64,000 bases of DNA. It comes from Bosea sp. ANAM02. Lineage in GTDB: Bacteria; Pseudomonadota; Alphaproteobacteria; Rhizobiales; Beijerinckiaceae. Shown here one piece after another: positions 17,809-27,629 of the stretch. Both the position numbers and the translations under genes were made by a program. The notes under the pieces were generated by a model. It saw only the letters and a list, made by a program, of their open reading frames with translations. It had not been told where the DNA came from and made no database searches. The number at the start of each line of letters is the position of its first letter. Positions within the stretch are counted from its first letter, which is position 1. The stretch covers positions 4,716,001 through 4,780,000 of the forward strand of contig NZ_AP022848.1 in the NCBI RefSeq assembly GCF_011764485.1. Reading direction: 5' to 3'.

Positions 17809-17896
17809 TGCCGGCGGAGAAAAAATGTAAGGCAGTTGAATTCGGCCTGATAATTAGTCCCATGGTCAATGCGAGCGAAGCTTCAAGGCGAACGGT

Positions 17897-18580
17897 ATGA
17901 CCGGAACCTCAGCCCAAAAAGTGAATAAGAAGGCGCTCCTACGCGAAGAAAGCATCTATCGGCTTACCCAAGCCGCGTTTCGTATCGTCGTTTCGAAAGG
18001 CTATCAGGCGTGCACCCTCCAGGAGATAGCCGAAGCGGCGGGACTCACCAAAGGAGCGGTATATTTCTACTTTGAGAGCAAAGAGAATCTGCTTCTGCAT
18101 CTCTTGGATGTCGCTGAGAAGGATATCGTCGATCCGCTTTTCGATCATCTCAAGAATCTTTCAGCCCCAGCTGCTGAAAAGATTGCTGCCTTCTTCAAAT
18201 TCACATCTCGGCAGGGCATCGATAGACCTGATGAGCTCTTATGCTTGATCAAGATGTCGATCGAGAGCCGCAGCTCCACCGAAGTGGCAGATGTGAAAAT
18301 ATCGGCTATCTATCAGCGCATCTACCGAATGCTCGAAGAGATTATCGAGCGAGGAAAGCTCGCGGGCGAACTCGCGACGACGCTACCCACGAAGGAGTTC
18401 GCCATGCTCGTAGTCGCGACGCACGATGGCATGATGCTGGAGTGGCACCGTCGCGGCGGGAATATTGACGGTCGGCTGTTCGTGCGGACCGTCTGGCAGA
18501 CGTTTCTCAACGGGATCGTGCCCCCTCCTCCGGTTGATCCCCATCTTCGCCCTTACGTCCTTTTTGCTGACCGCTCTTGA
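17897..18580 (+). CDS. TetR/AcrR-family transcriptional regulator
   Basis: A 227-aa repressor. The N-terminal helix-turn-helix is clear (TLQEIAEAAGLTKGAVYFYFESKENLLLHLL, residues about 40-70, given here in parts). The C-terminal ligand domain is helical and probably binds an acyl-CoA intermediate. It is cotranscribed with the racemase, and its tail overlaps the convergent ligase gene by 28 bp. The three palindromes at 15405, 20281 and 21546 are likely its operators, which would also make it autoregulatory through operator 1. Confidence 0.9.
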   Translation: MTGTSAQKVNKKALLREESIYRLTQAAFRIVVSKGYQACTLQEIAEAAGLTKGAVYFYFESKENLLLHLLDVAEKDIVDPLFDHLKNLSAPAAEKIAAFFKFTSRQGIDRPDELLCLIKMSIESRSSTEVADVKISAIYQRIYRMLEEIIERGKLAGELATTLPTKEFAMLVVATHDGMMLEWHRRGGNIDGRLFVRTVWQTFLNGIVPPPPVDPHLRPYVLFADRS

Positions 18581-20202
18581 ACCAGCTGCTTGAGCCTGAT
18601 TCCGACTTGATGCCTGTCCCAGGTGTGAACGCCGACACCGCCATCCCGAAGCTCACGTTTTTTCAGCTTGTTCGTCGGCGTGCGGGGCAACGAAGGCATG
18701 ATCTCGATATAGCGCGGTACCATGAAGTGCGGCAGCCGGGCAGCCAGGAATGCCAGGATGTCCGCCGGTTCGAAGGCGCGGTCGAGAGCGACACAGAGCT
18801 TGATATCGTCATCGCCTTCCATTCCCGAAGGAACGCCGACGGCCGCGGCTTCGCGGACCCCGGTAAGCTGCAGCGCTGCAGCTTCGATCTCATACGATGA
18901 GATGTTTTCTGCTCGCCGCCGAATGCGATCCTTGATGCGATCGAGGATGAAAAAATACCCGTCATCGTCGCGCCATCCAGCGTCACCGGTGTGGAACCAG
19001 AGATTGCGCCAAGCCTCGACCGTCGCCTCAGGCGCACCGAGATAGCCCGCGAAACTGGTCCAGGGGAGCCTGGGTCTCACGACTATCTCTCCGGTCTCGC
19101 CGGGGCGGAGCTCTCTGTCCGTCTCCGGGTTGACGATCCGCACATCGAACCAATCGTCCATTGGCTTTCCGCAGGATCCGAGGGGATGCCCGCCGTCAAA
19201 AGACGTCCAGCATGGGCAGGTCACCTCCGTCATCCCCCACATTTCGATGCCCCTCAGGTCAAACCGCTGCTCGAACGCGCGACCGATGGATTTCGGCAGC
19301 GGGCAGCACATCAAACGCCGAAGCCGGTGATTTCGATCGTCTGCTGCAGGGGCGGTTGCATGGATCATTTCGATCATGGGGCCGTGAGCGATGCCCACCG
19401 TTGCTCCAACGCGTCTTATCGTGGCCAACCAAGCTTCAGCATCGAATTTTCGATCCAGCACAAGGTGTCCGCCGGCTATGAATGTCGCGAGTACTCCCAT
19501 GAACTTGCCGGCGATGTGATGAAGAGGATGCGCATTGTAGTACACGTCATCCGCAGAGAGCCTCGTGTTGACAATCACCTGGTGGGCGAGCAGGCAGACC
19601 TGTGCATTTGGCAGCAGCACCGCCTTAGACGGGCCCGTCGTACCTGACGTGAACATCACGACTGCGGGGTCTTGCGGCTCGACCTGGCGGGTCGGTAAGG
19701 GCCGTCGGGCTTCGACAATCTCTTCATACCGCGCGAATTGCAGGTGGTGGCCGTCGTCAGGCGCTTCACTCGATCCAACGAGGATAACGTGCGTCAGAAA
19801 GGGAAGCTGTTCGCGAACCTCGAGGAGGCTGTCGAGGAGCGTTGTGTCGACTAGCGCCACTTTCGGCTGCGTGGTGGCGAGCACATGGGTAAGCAGCTCG
19901 CCGCGGTAGGCGGAGTTGACCGTGACGTCGACCGCGCCAATGAGGCTGGCGGCCATCCAGCCATGGAGCGCGGGGATGCCGTTGGGACAAAGCACCGCGA
20001 CCGTGTTTCCGACTGCGACTCCACACTCCGAGTAAAAGTGAGCAAGCGCCGACGCACGCTCAATGAACCGGCCATAAGTTTCGGTGGGTCCGCCAATCTC
20101 GCTGACAAATGGAAAATCGGGAGATGACGCAAGCCGCCGGAGGGCTACTTCGCGGACCGTCCACCTATCAGGCGTCAGCATATCCAAGAGCGATCCGTTC
20201 AT
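18553..20202 (-). CDS. AMP-dependent acyl-CoA synthetase
   Basis: An ANL-family ligase of 549 aa. It has the P-loop motif (VVMFTSGTTGPSKAVLLPN), the adenylate motif (GMTEVTCPCWTSF), LWFHTGDAGWRDDDGYFFILDR, and a C-terminal Lys in PRTPTNKLKKRELRDGG. It resembles caiC/fadD-like and crotonobetaine-CoA ligases. The ATG at 20200-20202 has a strong RBS (GGAGGAAGCT); the longer frame from 20244 does not. It is divergent from the CoA-transferase gene across operator 2. Confidence 0.92.
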   Translation of the reverse strand: MNGSLLDMLTPDRWTVREVALRRLASSPDFPFVSEIGGPTETYGRFIERASALAHFYSECGVAVGNTVAVLCPNGIPALHGWMAASLIGAVDVTVNSAYRGELLTHVLATTQPKVALVDTTLLDSLLEVREQLPFLTHVILVGSSEAPDDGHHLQFARYEEIVEARRPLPTRQVEPQDPAVVMFTSGTTGPSKAVLLPNAQVCLLAHQVIVNTRLSADDVYYNAHPLHHIAGKFMGVLATFIAGGHLVLDRKFDAEAWLATIRRVGATVGIAHGPMIEMIHATAPAADDRNHRLRRLMCCPLPKSIGRAFEQRFDLRGIEMWGMTEVTCPCWTSFDGGHPLGSCGKPMDDWFDVRIVNPETDRELRPGETGEIVVRPRLPWTSFAGYLGAPEATVEAWRNLWFHTGDAGWRDDDGYFFILDRIKDRIRRRAENISSYEIEAAALQLTGVREAAAVGVPSGMEGDDDIKLCVALDRAFEPADILAFLAARLPHFMVPRYIEIMPSLPRTPTNKLKKRELRDGGVGVHTWDRHQVGIRLKQLVQERSAKRT

Positions 20203-20280
20203 AGCTTCCTCCAAACGTTCTTCTTTTTCGCCCGTTTGATCCACCGGTCACAAGCCGGTTGCAAACTCAAAAAATATTAC

Positions 20281-20298
20281 ATACCATCCGGCTAGTAT
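20281..20298. promoter_or_regulatory. Operator 2 of putative TetR regulon
   Basis: ATACCATCCGGCTAGTAT matches operator 1 at 15 of 18 positions and keeps the outer ATAC and TAGTAT. It lies 20 bp before the CoA-transferase start and 78 bp before the divergent ligase start, so it could control both. Confidence 0.68.
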
Positions 20299-20317
20299 TC
20301 TTAGGACAGGCACTCTG

Positions 20318-21532
20318 ATGACGCAAGCTAGCCCGCCATTGCCAACGTCCCGCGGCGCGCTTTCCGGAGTTCGCGTAATCGAGCTCGGCATGGTGATGCA
20401 AGTCCCGCTCGCTGGCCAGATGCTCGGCGACTATGGGGCCGATGTTATCAAAGTGGAGCGCCTGTCCCCTGGCGAAATTCTTCGGACGCTCGATCCGGTA
20501 GCCAACGAGAAGGGTGGCATCAGCTGCTATTATGCGGCGCTGTGCCGGAACAAGCGAAGCTTGGCCCTCGACATCAAATCTGAAGAAGGCCGCGATCTGC
20601 TTCTTCGCCTGATCGACAGTGCGGACGTCCTTCTTCACAACTTTCGTCCCGGAGTGATGGAGCGTCTCGGACTTTCGTTCGAGGACCTCGAAAAGCGGAA
20701 CCCGCGCCTGATCTATGCCGTCGGCTACGCCTTCGGAGCCACAGGTCCGATGGCGAAAATGCCCGGCCAGGACATGCTGGCGCAGTCTTATAGCGGCTTC
20801 GCAATGAGCGGGGTCGAGGAAGGCGCAGTTCCCCAAATCACGAACACACCCATCATCGATTATATGACCGCCTTATCCCTGACCCAAGGCATCTTGGCCG
20901 CGCTGGTCGAACGATCCTCGTCCGGGCGGGGGCAGAAGATCGAAACATCGCTCCTCGATGTGGCCTTCGCCGCGCAAGTGCTGGAGCAGTCGAGCATCGC
21001 GATGCACAGCCAGCGCACGAGCTGGGTCAAGCAGTCGATGCGCTTTAAGACCACCGACGGGTGGCTCGTTGTGCTGACCCTCTTCCGCGACAACCCGCTA
21101 AGGGGGTTGTGCGCTGCTTTCGATGTGCTGGATTTCAGCGGGCAGCCAAAGTTCGCGACACGCGATCTCCAAGTCAAAAACATCGCAGAAATAGAGGAGT
21201 ACTTTCGACCGCTCGTGGCCGAGTTTTCGACCGCCGAGTGCGTTGAAAGGTTGTCAGGACAGGACATCCTGTGCTCGCCGATCAATACACTGGAGCAAGC
21301 CGCTGCGTCCCCGCAGATCCGCAACAACGGAATGGTTTGGTCGGTCCCCGTTTCCGGGTACGGCGACGTCGCACTTGCGGGCAACCCGGTCAAACTTTCG
21401 CGCACACCTCCTGAGCTCAGGATTTCCCCTGCGGAACTGGGTGCGCATGCCAGTGAAATTCTCGGCGAAATTGGGGTGGGCGAGGAAGAGTTCAGCTCCC
21501 TGAGACAGCAAGGCGTCGTCGAAGGCGTGTAA
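20318..21532 (+). CDS. CaiB/BaiF-family CoA-transferase
   Basis: A class III CoA-transferase of 404 aa. The catalytic Asp is in GPMAKMPGQDMLAQSYSG, equivalent to Asp169 of formyl-CoA transferase, and the RNKRSLALDIKSEEGRDLL segment binds CoA. Unlike the CaiB protein at 16669, it lacks the AMACR GHDINY/LADF pair, so transferase chemistry is expected. It moves CoA between pathway acids. The RBS is weak (ACAGGCACTCTG). The gene sits just downstream of operator 2 and 13 bp ahead of operator 3. Confidence 0.9.
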   Translation: MTQASPPLPTSRGALSGVRVIELGMVMQVPLAGQMLGDYGADVIKVERLSPGEILRTLDPVANEKGGISCYYAALCRNKRSLALDIKSEEGRDLLLRLIDSADVLLHNFRPGVMERLGLSFEDLEKRNPRLIYAVGYAFGATGPMAKMPGQDMLAQSYSGFAMSGVEEGAVPQITNTPIIDYMTALSLTQGILAALVERSSSGRGQKIETSLLDVAFAAQVLEQSSIAMHSQRTSWVKQSMRFKTTDGWLVVLTLFRDNPLRGLCAAFDVLDFSGQPKFATRDLQVKNIAEIEEYFRPLVAEFSTAECVERLSGQDILCSPINTLEQAAASPQIRNNGMVWSVPVSGYGDVALAGNPVKLSRTPPELRISPAELGAHASEILGEIGVGEEEFSSLRQQGVVEGV

Positions 21533-21545
21533 GCAGCTAAAATAA

Positions 21546-21563
21546 ATACTAGTTGGATAGTAT
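21546..21563. promoter_or_regulatory. Operator 3 of putative TetR regulon
   Basis: ATACTAGTTGGATAGTAT, 14 bp before the GH88-like start and just ahead of its RBS (TTTTGGAGGAATC). It shares the outer ATACTA and GATAGTAT with operator 1. The position implies the GH88-like gene, and perhaps the liv-etf genes after it, belongs to the same regulon. Confidence 0.7.
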
Positions 21564-21577
21564 CTTTTGGAGGAATC

Positions 21578-22705
21578 ATGGCGACCCTGCAAGCCGACCG
21601 TACGTTTTGGGGCGAAGCCCAAGCCAAGATCCTGAAGCGCGTCTCGTCAACGATCGATCAAAACCTCAACGGATTTCCCCATATTGGTGATCCGAAAACA
21701 GGCGAATGGGTAACGACGCCGGATGGCTTCTGGACAGGTGGGTTCTGGATCGGGGAGCTTTGGCTCGCCGCGAGCGTCACTGGTGAAGCCCGATATCTGG
21801 AAGCCGCAAAGCGCTGGCTTGAAAGGCTTGAACCGCGCGTAGAGAGCAAGACAGTCTTTCGTGGCTTTCTCTTCTATTACGGCGCCGTGATCGGAGCCCT
21901 TCTGCATGGTGACCAAAAGGCTGCGGCGCTGGCAGAGGATGCCGCTCAGTCGCTCGGACGACAGTTCGATCCAATCGCCAACTTGATTCCCCTCGGCAAA
22001 GAGGCGGAAGAAGCTCACTCGGTTGGCGATGGAGAGGCGAACATTGACGGTTTGCCCGCAGCTCCGGTCATGTTGTGGGCGGCCAAACGTCTCCGGGATT
22101 ATGAACTGCGGCAGCGCGCCCTCAAGCATGCCTATCGAAGTGCAGAGTTCTTCCTTCGCGACGACGGCGGTGTGATCCAGTCGGCGAGCTTCGACACTGC
22201 GACGGGTGAGGTCAACCGCCGGTACACCCACAAAGGTTACGCCGACGACTCGATTTGGACCCGGGCCCAAGCCTGGGCGATGCTGGGTTTCGTTCTCAGC
22301 GCTCGGCTGGAGCCGAAGGAGACCTTGCTCGTCCAACTCGCGGAAAAAGTTTGCGATTGGTGGCTCGCCAACAGCCCCCAAGACCGGGTCGCCTACTGGG
22401 ATTTCAACGCACCGGTAACCCCGGAGACAAAGCGCGATACCTCGGGCACCGCGATCGCCGCGGCCGCACTTCTCAAGCTGTCGCAAATTCATCCTGACGC
22501 AAACAAGGCCGCGACCTATCGCGACACGGCGGAAGCAACCGCACGCTCATTGGTCGAAAGGCACCTAAACTCAATGGGCATTCTGGCCGACGGATGTTTT
22601 GATCCAAAGAACGGTACTGCCGTCTCAAACGAACTAATTTGGGGCGACTACTTTCTGTTCGAAACCGTCGCCACGATAAATGGCAAGCTTCATTCTCCTG
22701 TTTGA
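21578..22705 (+). CDS. GH88-like (unsaturated glucuronyl hydrolase family) protein
   Basis: A 375-aa (alpha/alpha)6-barrel protein of GH88 length. Family motifs are GFWTGGFWIGELWLA, ANIDGLPAAPVMLWAAKR, SIWTRAQAWAMLGF, DTSGTAIAAAALL and NELIWGDYFLFE. Asp157 aligns with the catalytic Asp149 of Bacillus UGL. The position of the second Asp (HDLGF in UGL) reads VFRGF, so that residue seems lost. There is no signal peptide, so it acts in the cytoplasm. Its place in an acyl-CoA regulon is unusual. Strong RBS, GGAGGAATC. Confidence 0.78.
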   Translation: MATLQADRTFWGEAQAKILKRVSSTIDQNLNGFPHIGDPKTGEWVTTPDGFWTGGFWIGELWLAASVTGEARYLEAAKRWLERLEPRVESKTVFRGFLFYYGAVIGALLHGDQKAAALAEDAAQSLGRQFDPIANLIPLGKEAEEAHSVGDGEANIDGLPAAPVMLWAAKRLRDYELRQRALKHAYRSAEFFLRDDGGVIQSASFDTATGEVNRRYTHKGYADDSIWTRAQAWAMLGFVLSARLEPKETLLVQLAEKVCDWWLANSPQDRVAYWDFNAPVTPETKRDTSGTAIAAAALLKLSQIHPDANKAATYRDTAEATARSLVERHLNSMGILADGCFDPKNGTAVSNELIWGDYFLFETVATINGKLHSPV

Positions 22706-22773
22706 TCCAGTAAACGCCTCCACCGCCTTTCTAGCTATAGGCGCGCGGACGCTAGCGGCCAGCAGTGCGAGCT

Positions 22774-23530
22774 ATGAAAACAAACAATATTCTTTCCACG
22801 TCAGGCCTAACCAAGGAATTTGCCGGCTTTACAGCTGTAAACGGCGTCGACCTCAACGTGCGCCGCGGCTCTATTCACGCGCTGATCGGCCCGAACGGCG
22901 CGGGTAAGACGACCTGCTTCAATCTGCTGACCAAGTTCCTCGCGCCCACGCGCGGCGCGATCGTCTATAACGGCCGCGACATCACGCGCGAGAAGCCGGC
23001 CGAGATCGCGAGGCTCGGGCTGGTGCGGTCCTTCCAGATCTCGGCCGTGTTTCCGCAGCTCTCAGTGCTGGCCAATGTCCGGATCGCCCTGCAGCGGCGC
23101 AAGCGCGGCGATTCCTTCGACTTCTGGCGCTCGGAACGGTCGCTCAAGCAACTCGATGCCGAAGCAGCCGACCTGATCGACGCCGTCGGCCTCACGCCCT
23201 TCCTCGGGCTGACCGCGGGCGAACTCTCCTACGGCCGCAAGCGCGCGCTGGAGATCGCGACGACGCTGGCGCTCGATCCGGAGATGCTGCTGCTCGACGA
23301 GCCGATGGCCGGCATGGGGCGCGAGGATGTCGAGCGCATCGAGGCGCTGATCCGCAAGGTCTCGCAGAACCGCACCATCCTGATGGTCGAGCACAATCTC
23401 TCGGTCGTCGCCTCGCTCTCGGACCGCATCACCGTGCTGGCGCGCGGCCAGGTGCTGGCGGAAGGCGATTACGCCACCGTCTCGAAGGACCCGCGCGTGG
23501 TCGAGGCCTATATCGGCTCGGGAGGCGGAC

Positions 23531-23544
<14 letters not shown>
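22774..23544 (+). CDS. livG: Branched-chain amino acid-type ABC transporter ATPase LivG (second operon)
   Basis: A 256-aa LivG ATPase with Walker A (GPNGAGKTT), signature (LSYGRKRALEIA) and Walker B (MLLLDEPMAGM). I use the ATG at 22774 (MKTNNILSTSG); a GTG three codons upstream is in frame, and neither has a clear RBS. It follows the GH88-like gene after 68 bp and overlaps livF by 14 bp. The first 30 codons look less GC-rich than the rest, which may mark a recombination junction. Confidence 0.93.
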
Positions 23545-24277
<733 letters not shown>

Positions 24278-24335
24278 AGCAGCGCGACCCATAAAAGCAG
24301 CCGGCTCAGCCGGCATCCATAGAGGGAGAACGATC

Positions 24336-25541
24336 ATGAAGCTGAAGACGATTCTCGCGACCACGGCGCTTGCAACCCTGATGGCTGTCCCGGCGCTCGC
24401 CCAGCAGATCACGGTCAAGGCCGGCGTGCTCAACGACCGCTCGGGTCTCTATGCCGACCTCTCAGGCGAAGGCTCCGTCATCGCCGCGCGCATGGCGGTC
24501 GAGGACTTCAAGGCCGCCGACAAGGGCATCAAGGTCGAGATCGTCTCGGCCGACCACCAGAACAAGCCCGACGTGGGATCGACGATCGCCCGGCAATGGT
24601 ACGATCAGGACGGCGTCGACCTCATCCTCGACGTGCCGACCTCCTCCGTCGCGCTGGCGGTGAGCCAGATCACCAAGGAGAAGAACAAGGTCCATATCAA
24701 CTCCGGCGCCGCCACCTCCGATCTCACCGGCAAGGCCTGCAACGCCAACACCATCCATTGGACCTACGACACCTATGCGCTGGCCCAGGGCACCGGCGGC
24801 GCCATGGTCAAGGCCGGCGGCGACAGCTGGTTCTTCATGACCGCGGACTATGCCTTCGGCCATGCGCTGGAGCGCGATACCTCCGCCGTCGTCACCAAGG
24901 CGGGCGGCAAGGTGCTCGGCGCCGTCCGCACGCCCTTCCCCGGCACGGACTTCTCGTCCTTCCTGCTGCAGGCACAGGCATCGAAGGCGAAGGTCATCGG
25001 CCTGGCGAATGCCGGTGGCGACACGATCAATTCGATCAAGCAGGCCGGCGAATTCGGCATCGTCGCGGGCGGGCAGAAGCTGGCGGGCCTGCTCGTCTTC
25101 CTGACCGACGTCCATTCGCTCGGACTTCAGGCCGCGCAGGGCCTGGTCCTGACCGAATCCTTCTACTGGGACAGCAACGACGGCACGCGGGCCTGGTCGG
25201 ACCGGTTCTCGAAGCTGAACGGCGGCAAGCGCCCGACCATGGTCCAGGCCGGCGTCTATTCCGGCATGCTGCATTACCTCAAGGCTGTCGAAGCAGCGAA
25301 GAGCAAGGACGCGGGCGCCGTCGTGGCCAAGATGAAGGAAATGCCCACCGACGACCCGCTGTTCGGGAAGGGCTCGGTGCGCGCCGACGGCCGCAAGATG
25401 CACGACATGTACCTCTTCGAGGTGAAGAAGCCCGCCGAGTCGAAGGGCGCCTGGGATTACTACAAGCAGCTCGCCGTCCTGCCGGCGGAGCAGGCGTTCC
25501 GCCCGCTTGCCGAGAGCGAGTGCCCGCTCGTCAAGAAGTGA
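24336..25541 (+). CDS. Periplasmic substrate-binding protein of second Liv-type ABC importer
   Basis: A 401-aa Peripla_BP_6 protein. The signal peptide MKLKTILATTALATLMAVP ends at ALAQ, followed by the mature start ITVKAGVLNDRSGLYADLSG. The ATG at 24336 has an AGGGAGAA RBS; the longer frame from 24225 overlaps livF and is rejected. NDRSGLY instead of the amino-acid-type TGPLSG is typical of binding proteins for aromatic or organic acids in this family. It probably delivers the acid activated by the ligase at 18553 (inference). Confidence 0.92.
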   Translation: MKLKTILATTALATLMAVPALAQQITVKAGVLNDRSGLYADLSGEGSVIAARMAVEDFKAADKGIKVEIVSADHQNKPDVGSTIARQWYDQDGVDLILDVPTSSVALAVSQITKEKNKVHINSGAATSDLTGKACNANTIHWTYDTYALAQGTGGAMVKAGGDSWFFMTADYAFGHALERDTSAVVTKAGGKVLGAVRTPFPGTDFSSFLLQAQASKAKVIGLANAGGDTINSIKQAGEFGIVAGGQKLAGLLVFLTDVHSLGLQAAQGLVLTESFYWDSNDGTRAWSDRFSKLNGGKRPTMVQAGVYSGMLHYLKAVEAAKSKDAGAVVAKMKEMPTDDPLFGKGSVRADGRKMHDMYLFEVKKPAESKGAWDYYKQLAVLPAEQAFRPLAESECPLVKK

Positions 25542-25573
25542 GCGCCTGATCGCCATCTGAAGCCCTCCGCAGT

Positions 25574-25604
25574 CATCCCGGGCGACACTGGTCGGCCCGG
25601 GATG
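25574..25604 (+). terminator. Perfect 10-bp hairpin after the binding-protein gene
   Basis: CATCCCGGGC pairs with GCCCGGGATG across an 11-nt loop, 33 bp after the stop codon. No T-run follows, so it is probably a partial terminator or mRNA 3'-end stabiliser, equivalent to the hairpin at 3256 in the first operon. Confidence 0.65.
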
Positions 25605-25611
25605 CATCGGA

Positions 25612-25625
25612 GGGTTCCGGAACCC
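25612..25625. repeat. 14-bp perfect palindrome
   Basis: GGGTTCCGGAACCC immediately follows the hairpin at 25574, 84 bp before livH. It could be a second mRNA structure or a protein-binding site; nothing else in the window matches it closely. Confidence 0.45.
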
Positions 25626-25708
25626 CAGGACAGGCCCCGGTTCCGGGTTTCGCCCGGCCCGGACGGCGGGGGTTCGACAACAACCTCACGAGATGATCTG
25701 AGCCCATC

Positions 25709-26596
25709 ATGTTCGAGCTTCTAGGCGTTCCGCCGCAGGCGCTGTTCGGTCAGGTCCTTCTCGGCCTGATCAACGGCTCGTTCTACGCCATCCTCAGCCT
25801 CGGGCTGGCGGTGATCTTCGGGCTGCTCAACATCATCAACTTCACCCATGGCGCGCAGTACATGATGGGCGCCTTCGTCGCCTGGATGTGCCTGAACTAT
25901 CTCGGCATCAACTACTGGGCTGCGCTGCTGCTGGCACCGATCATCGTCGGCGCGACCGGCATCGCGATCGAGCGCCTGCTGCTCAAGCGCATCGCCCATC
26001 TCGACCATCTCTACGGGCTGCTGCTGACCTTCGGCCTGGCGCTGATCATCCAGGGCCTGTTCCGCAACCAGTACGGCTCGTCGGGCCTGCCCTATGCCAT
26101 CCCGCCGCAACTCGCCGGCGGACAGAACCTCGGCTTCATGTTCCTGCCGAACTACCGCGCCTGGGTGATCGTCGCCTCGCTCGTGATCTGCCTCAGCACA
26201 TGGTTCCTGATCGAGAAGACCAAGCTCGGGGCCTATCTGCGGGCCGCGACCGAGAACCCGACGCTGACCCAGGCCTTCGGCATCAACGTGCCGCTGCTGG
26301 TGACGCTGACCTATGGCTTCGGCGTCGCGCTCGCGGCCTTCGCCGGCGTGCTCGCCGCGCCGATCTATTCGGTCAACCCGAACATGGGCGGCGACCTGAT
26401 CATCGTCGTCTTCGCGGTGGTCGTGATCGGCGGCATGGGCTCGATCATGGGCGCCATCGTCACCGGTTTCTCGCTCGGGCTGATCGAGGGCCTGACCAAG
26501 GTGTTCTACCCGGAGGGCGCGGCGACCGTGATCTTCGTCATCATGGTGCTGGTGCTGCTGGTGAAGCCGGCCGGCCTGTTCGGCCGCGCGGCCTGA
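25709..26596 (+). CDS. livH: Branched-chain amino acid-type ABC transporter permease LivH (second operon)
   Basis: A 295-aa permease with the LivH N-terminal signature (FGLLNIINFTHGAQYMMGAF) and GGMGSIMGAIVTGFSLG near the C-terminus. About eight membrane segments are visible. It starts 167 bp after the binding-protein gene, beyond the hairpin, and precedes livM by 22 bp. It pairs with LivM as the channel. Confidence 0.95.
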   Translation: MFELLGVPPQALFGQVLLGLINGSFYAILSLGLAVIFGLLNIINFTHGAQYMMGAFVAWMCLNYLGINYWAALLLAPIIVGATGIAIERLLLKRIAHLDHLYGLLLTFGLALIIQGLFRNQYGSSGLPYAIPPQLAGGQNLGFMFLPNYRAWVIVASLVICLSTWFLIEKTKLGAYLRAATENPTLTQAFGINVPLLVTLTYGFGVALAAFAGVLAAPIYSVNPNMGGDLIIVVFAVVVIGGMGSIMGAIVTGFSLGLIEGLTKVFYPEGAATVIFVIMVLVLLVKPAGLFGRAA

Positions 26597-26618
26597 CCCG
26601 CAAGCAAGGACTGAAGAC

Positions 26619-27611
26619 ATGACCGACCTTGCCTCGACCGATGCATCCGCCAGCGGCCTGGCGCTCGCCGAAACCGACGACAGCACCGCGCGCCTGCACC
26701 GAAACCTGTTCATCGCCATCGCCGCGGTGCTCGTGGTCGCGCCCTTCGTCGCCTATCCCGTCTTCGTGATGAAGGTGCTCTGCTTCGCGCTGTTCGCGCT
26801 CGCCTTCAATCTTCTGCTCGGCTATGGCGGCCTGCTCTCCTTCGGCCATGCCGCCTATTTCGGCATGGCGAGCTATGTCAGCGCCTATACCGCCAAGCAT
26901 TGGGGCCTGACGCCGGAGCTTGCGATCCTGCTCGGCACCGCCGTGGGCGCCGTCCTCGGCCTCGTCTTCGGCGCGCTCGCCATCCGGCGGCAAGGCATCT
27001 ATTTCGCGATGATCACGCTGGCGCTCGCCCAGATGGTGTTCTTCTTCTCGCTGCAGACGCCACGCTTCACCGGCGGCGAGGACGGTATCCAGGCCGTGCC
27101 GCGCGGCAAGTTCCTCGGCCTGATGAGCCTCGCAGACGACCGCGCGCTCTACTGGCTCGTCGCCGCCATCTTCCTGGGCGGGCTCCTGCTGATCTACCGC
27201 GTCATCCACTCACCCTTCGGCCAGGTCTGCAAGGCGATCCGCGACAACGAGCCCCGCGCCATCTCGCTCGGCTATCGCGCCAACCAGTACAAGCTGATGG
27301 TCTTCGTGCTCTCGGCGACGCTGGCCGGCCTTGCCGGCGCGACAAAGGCCATCGTCTTTCAGCTGGCATCGCTCACCGACGTCTACTGGTCGATGTCGGG
27401 CGAGGTCGTGCTGATGACGCTGGTCGGGGGCTTAGGCACCGTCTTCGGCCCGATCGTCGGCGCCATCGTCATCGTCGCGATGCAGAACTATCTCGCCACG
27501 CTCGGCGCCTGGGTCACCGTCGTCCAGGGCGTGATCTTCGTGCTCTGCGTGCTGCTCTTCCGCGAAGGCATCGTCGGCGTCATCGCCAAGGCCGTCAAGA
27601 AGCCGCTCTGA
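26619..27611 (+). CDS. livM: Branched-chain amino acid-type ABC transporter permease LivM (second operon)
   Basis: A 330-aa permease. After a 30-residue cytoplasmic N-terminus there are eight to ten membrane segments. The family segments LLGYGGLLSFGHAAYFGMAS, AIRDNEPRAISLGY and GGLGTVFGPIVGAI are all present. The gene ends 18 bp before etfB, so etfBA lies in the transporter transcript. Confidence 0.95.
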   Translation: MTDLASTDASASGLALAETDDSTARLHRNLFIAIAAVLVVAPFVAYPVFVMKVLCFALFALAFNLLLGYGGLLSFGHAAYFGMASYVSAYTAKHWGLTPELAILLGTAVGAVLGLVFGALAIRRQGIYFAMITLALAQMVFFFSLQTPRFTGGEDGIQAVPRGKFLGLMSLADDRALYWLVAAIFLGGLLLIYRVIHSPFGQVCKAIRDNEPRAISLGYRANQYKLMVFVLSATLAGLAGATKAIVFQLASLTDVYWSMSGEVVLMTLVGGLGTVFGPIVGAIVIVAMQNYLATLGAWVTVVQGVIFVLCVLLFREGIVGVIAKAVKKPL

Positions 27612-27629
27612 GAGGTGGAGGAAAATCCA

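Noticed and set aside
24462-25607. 381-aa minus-strand open frame
   Set aside because: Antisense to the second binding-protein gene, which has a clear signal peptide and RBS.
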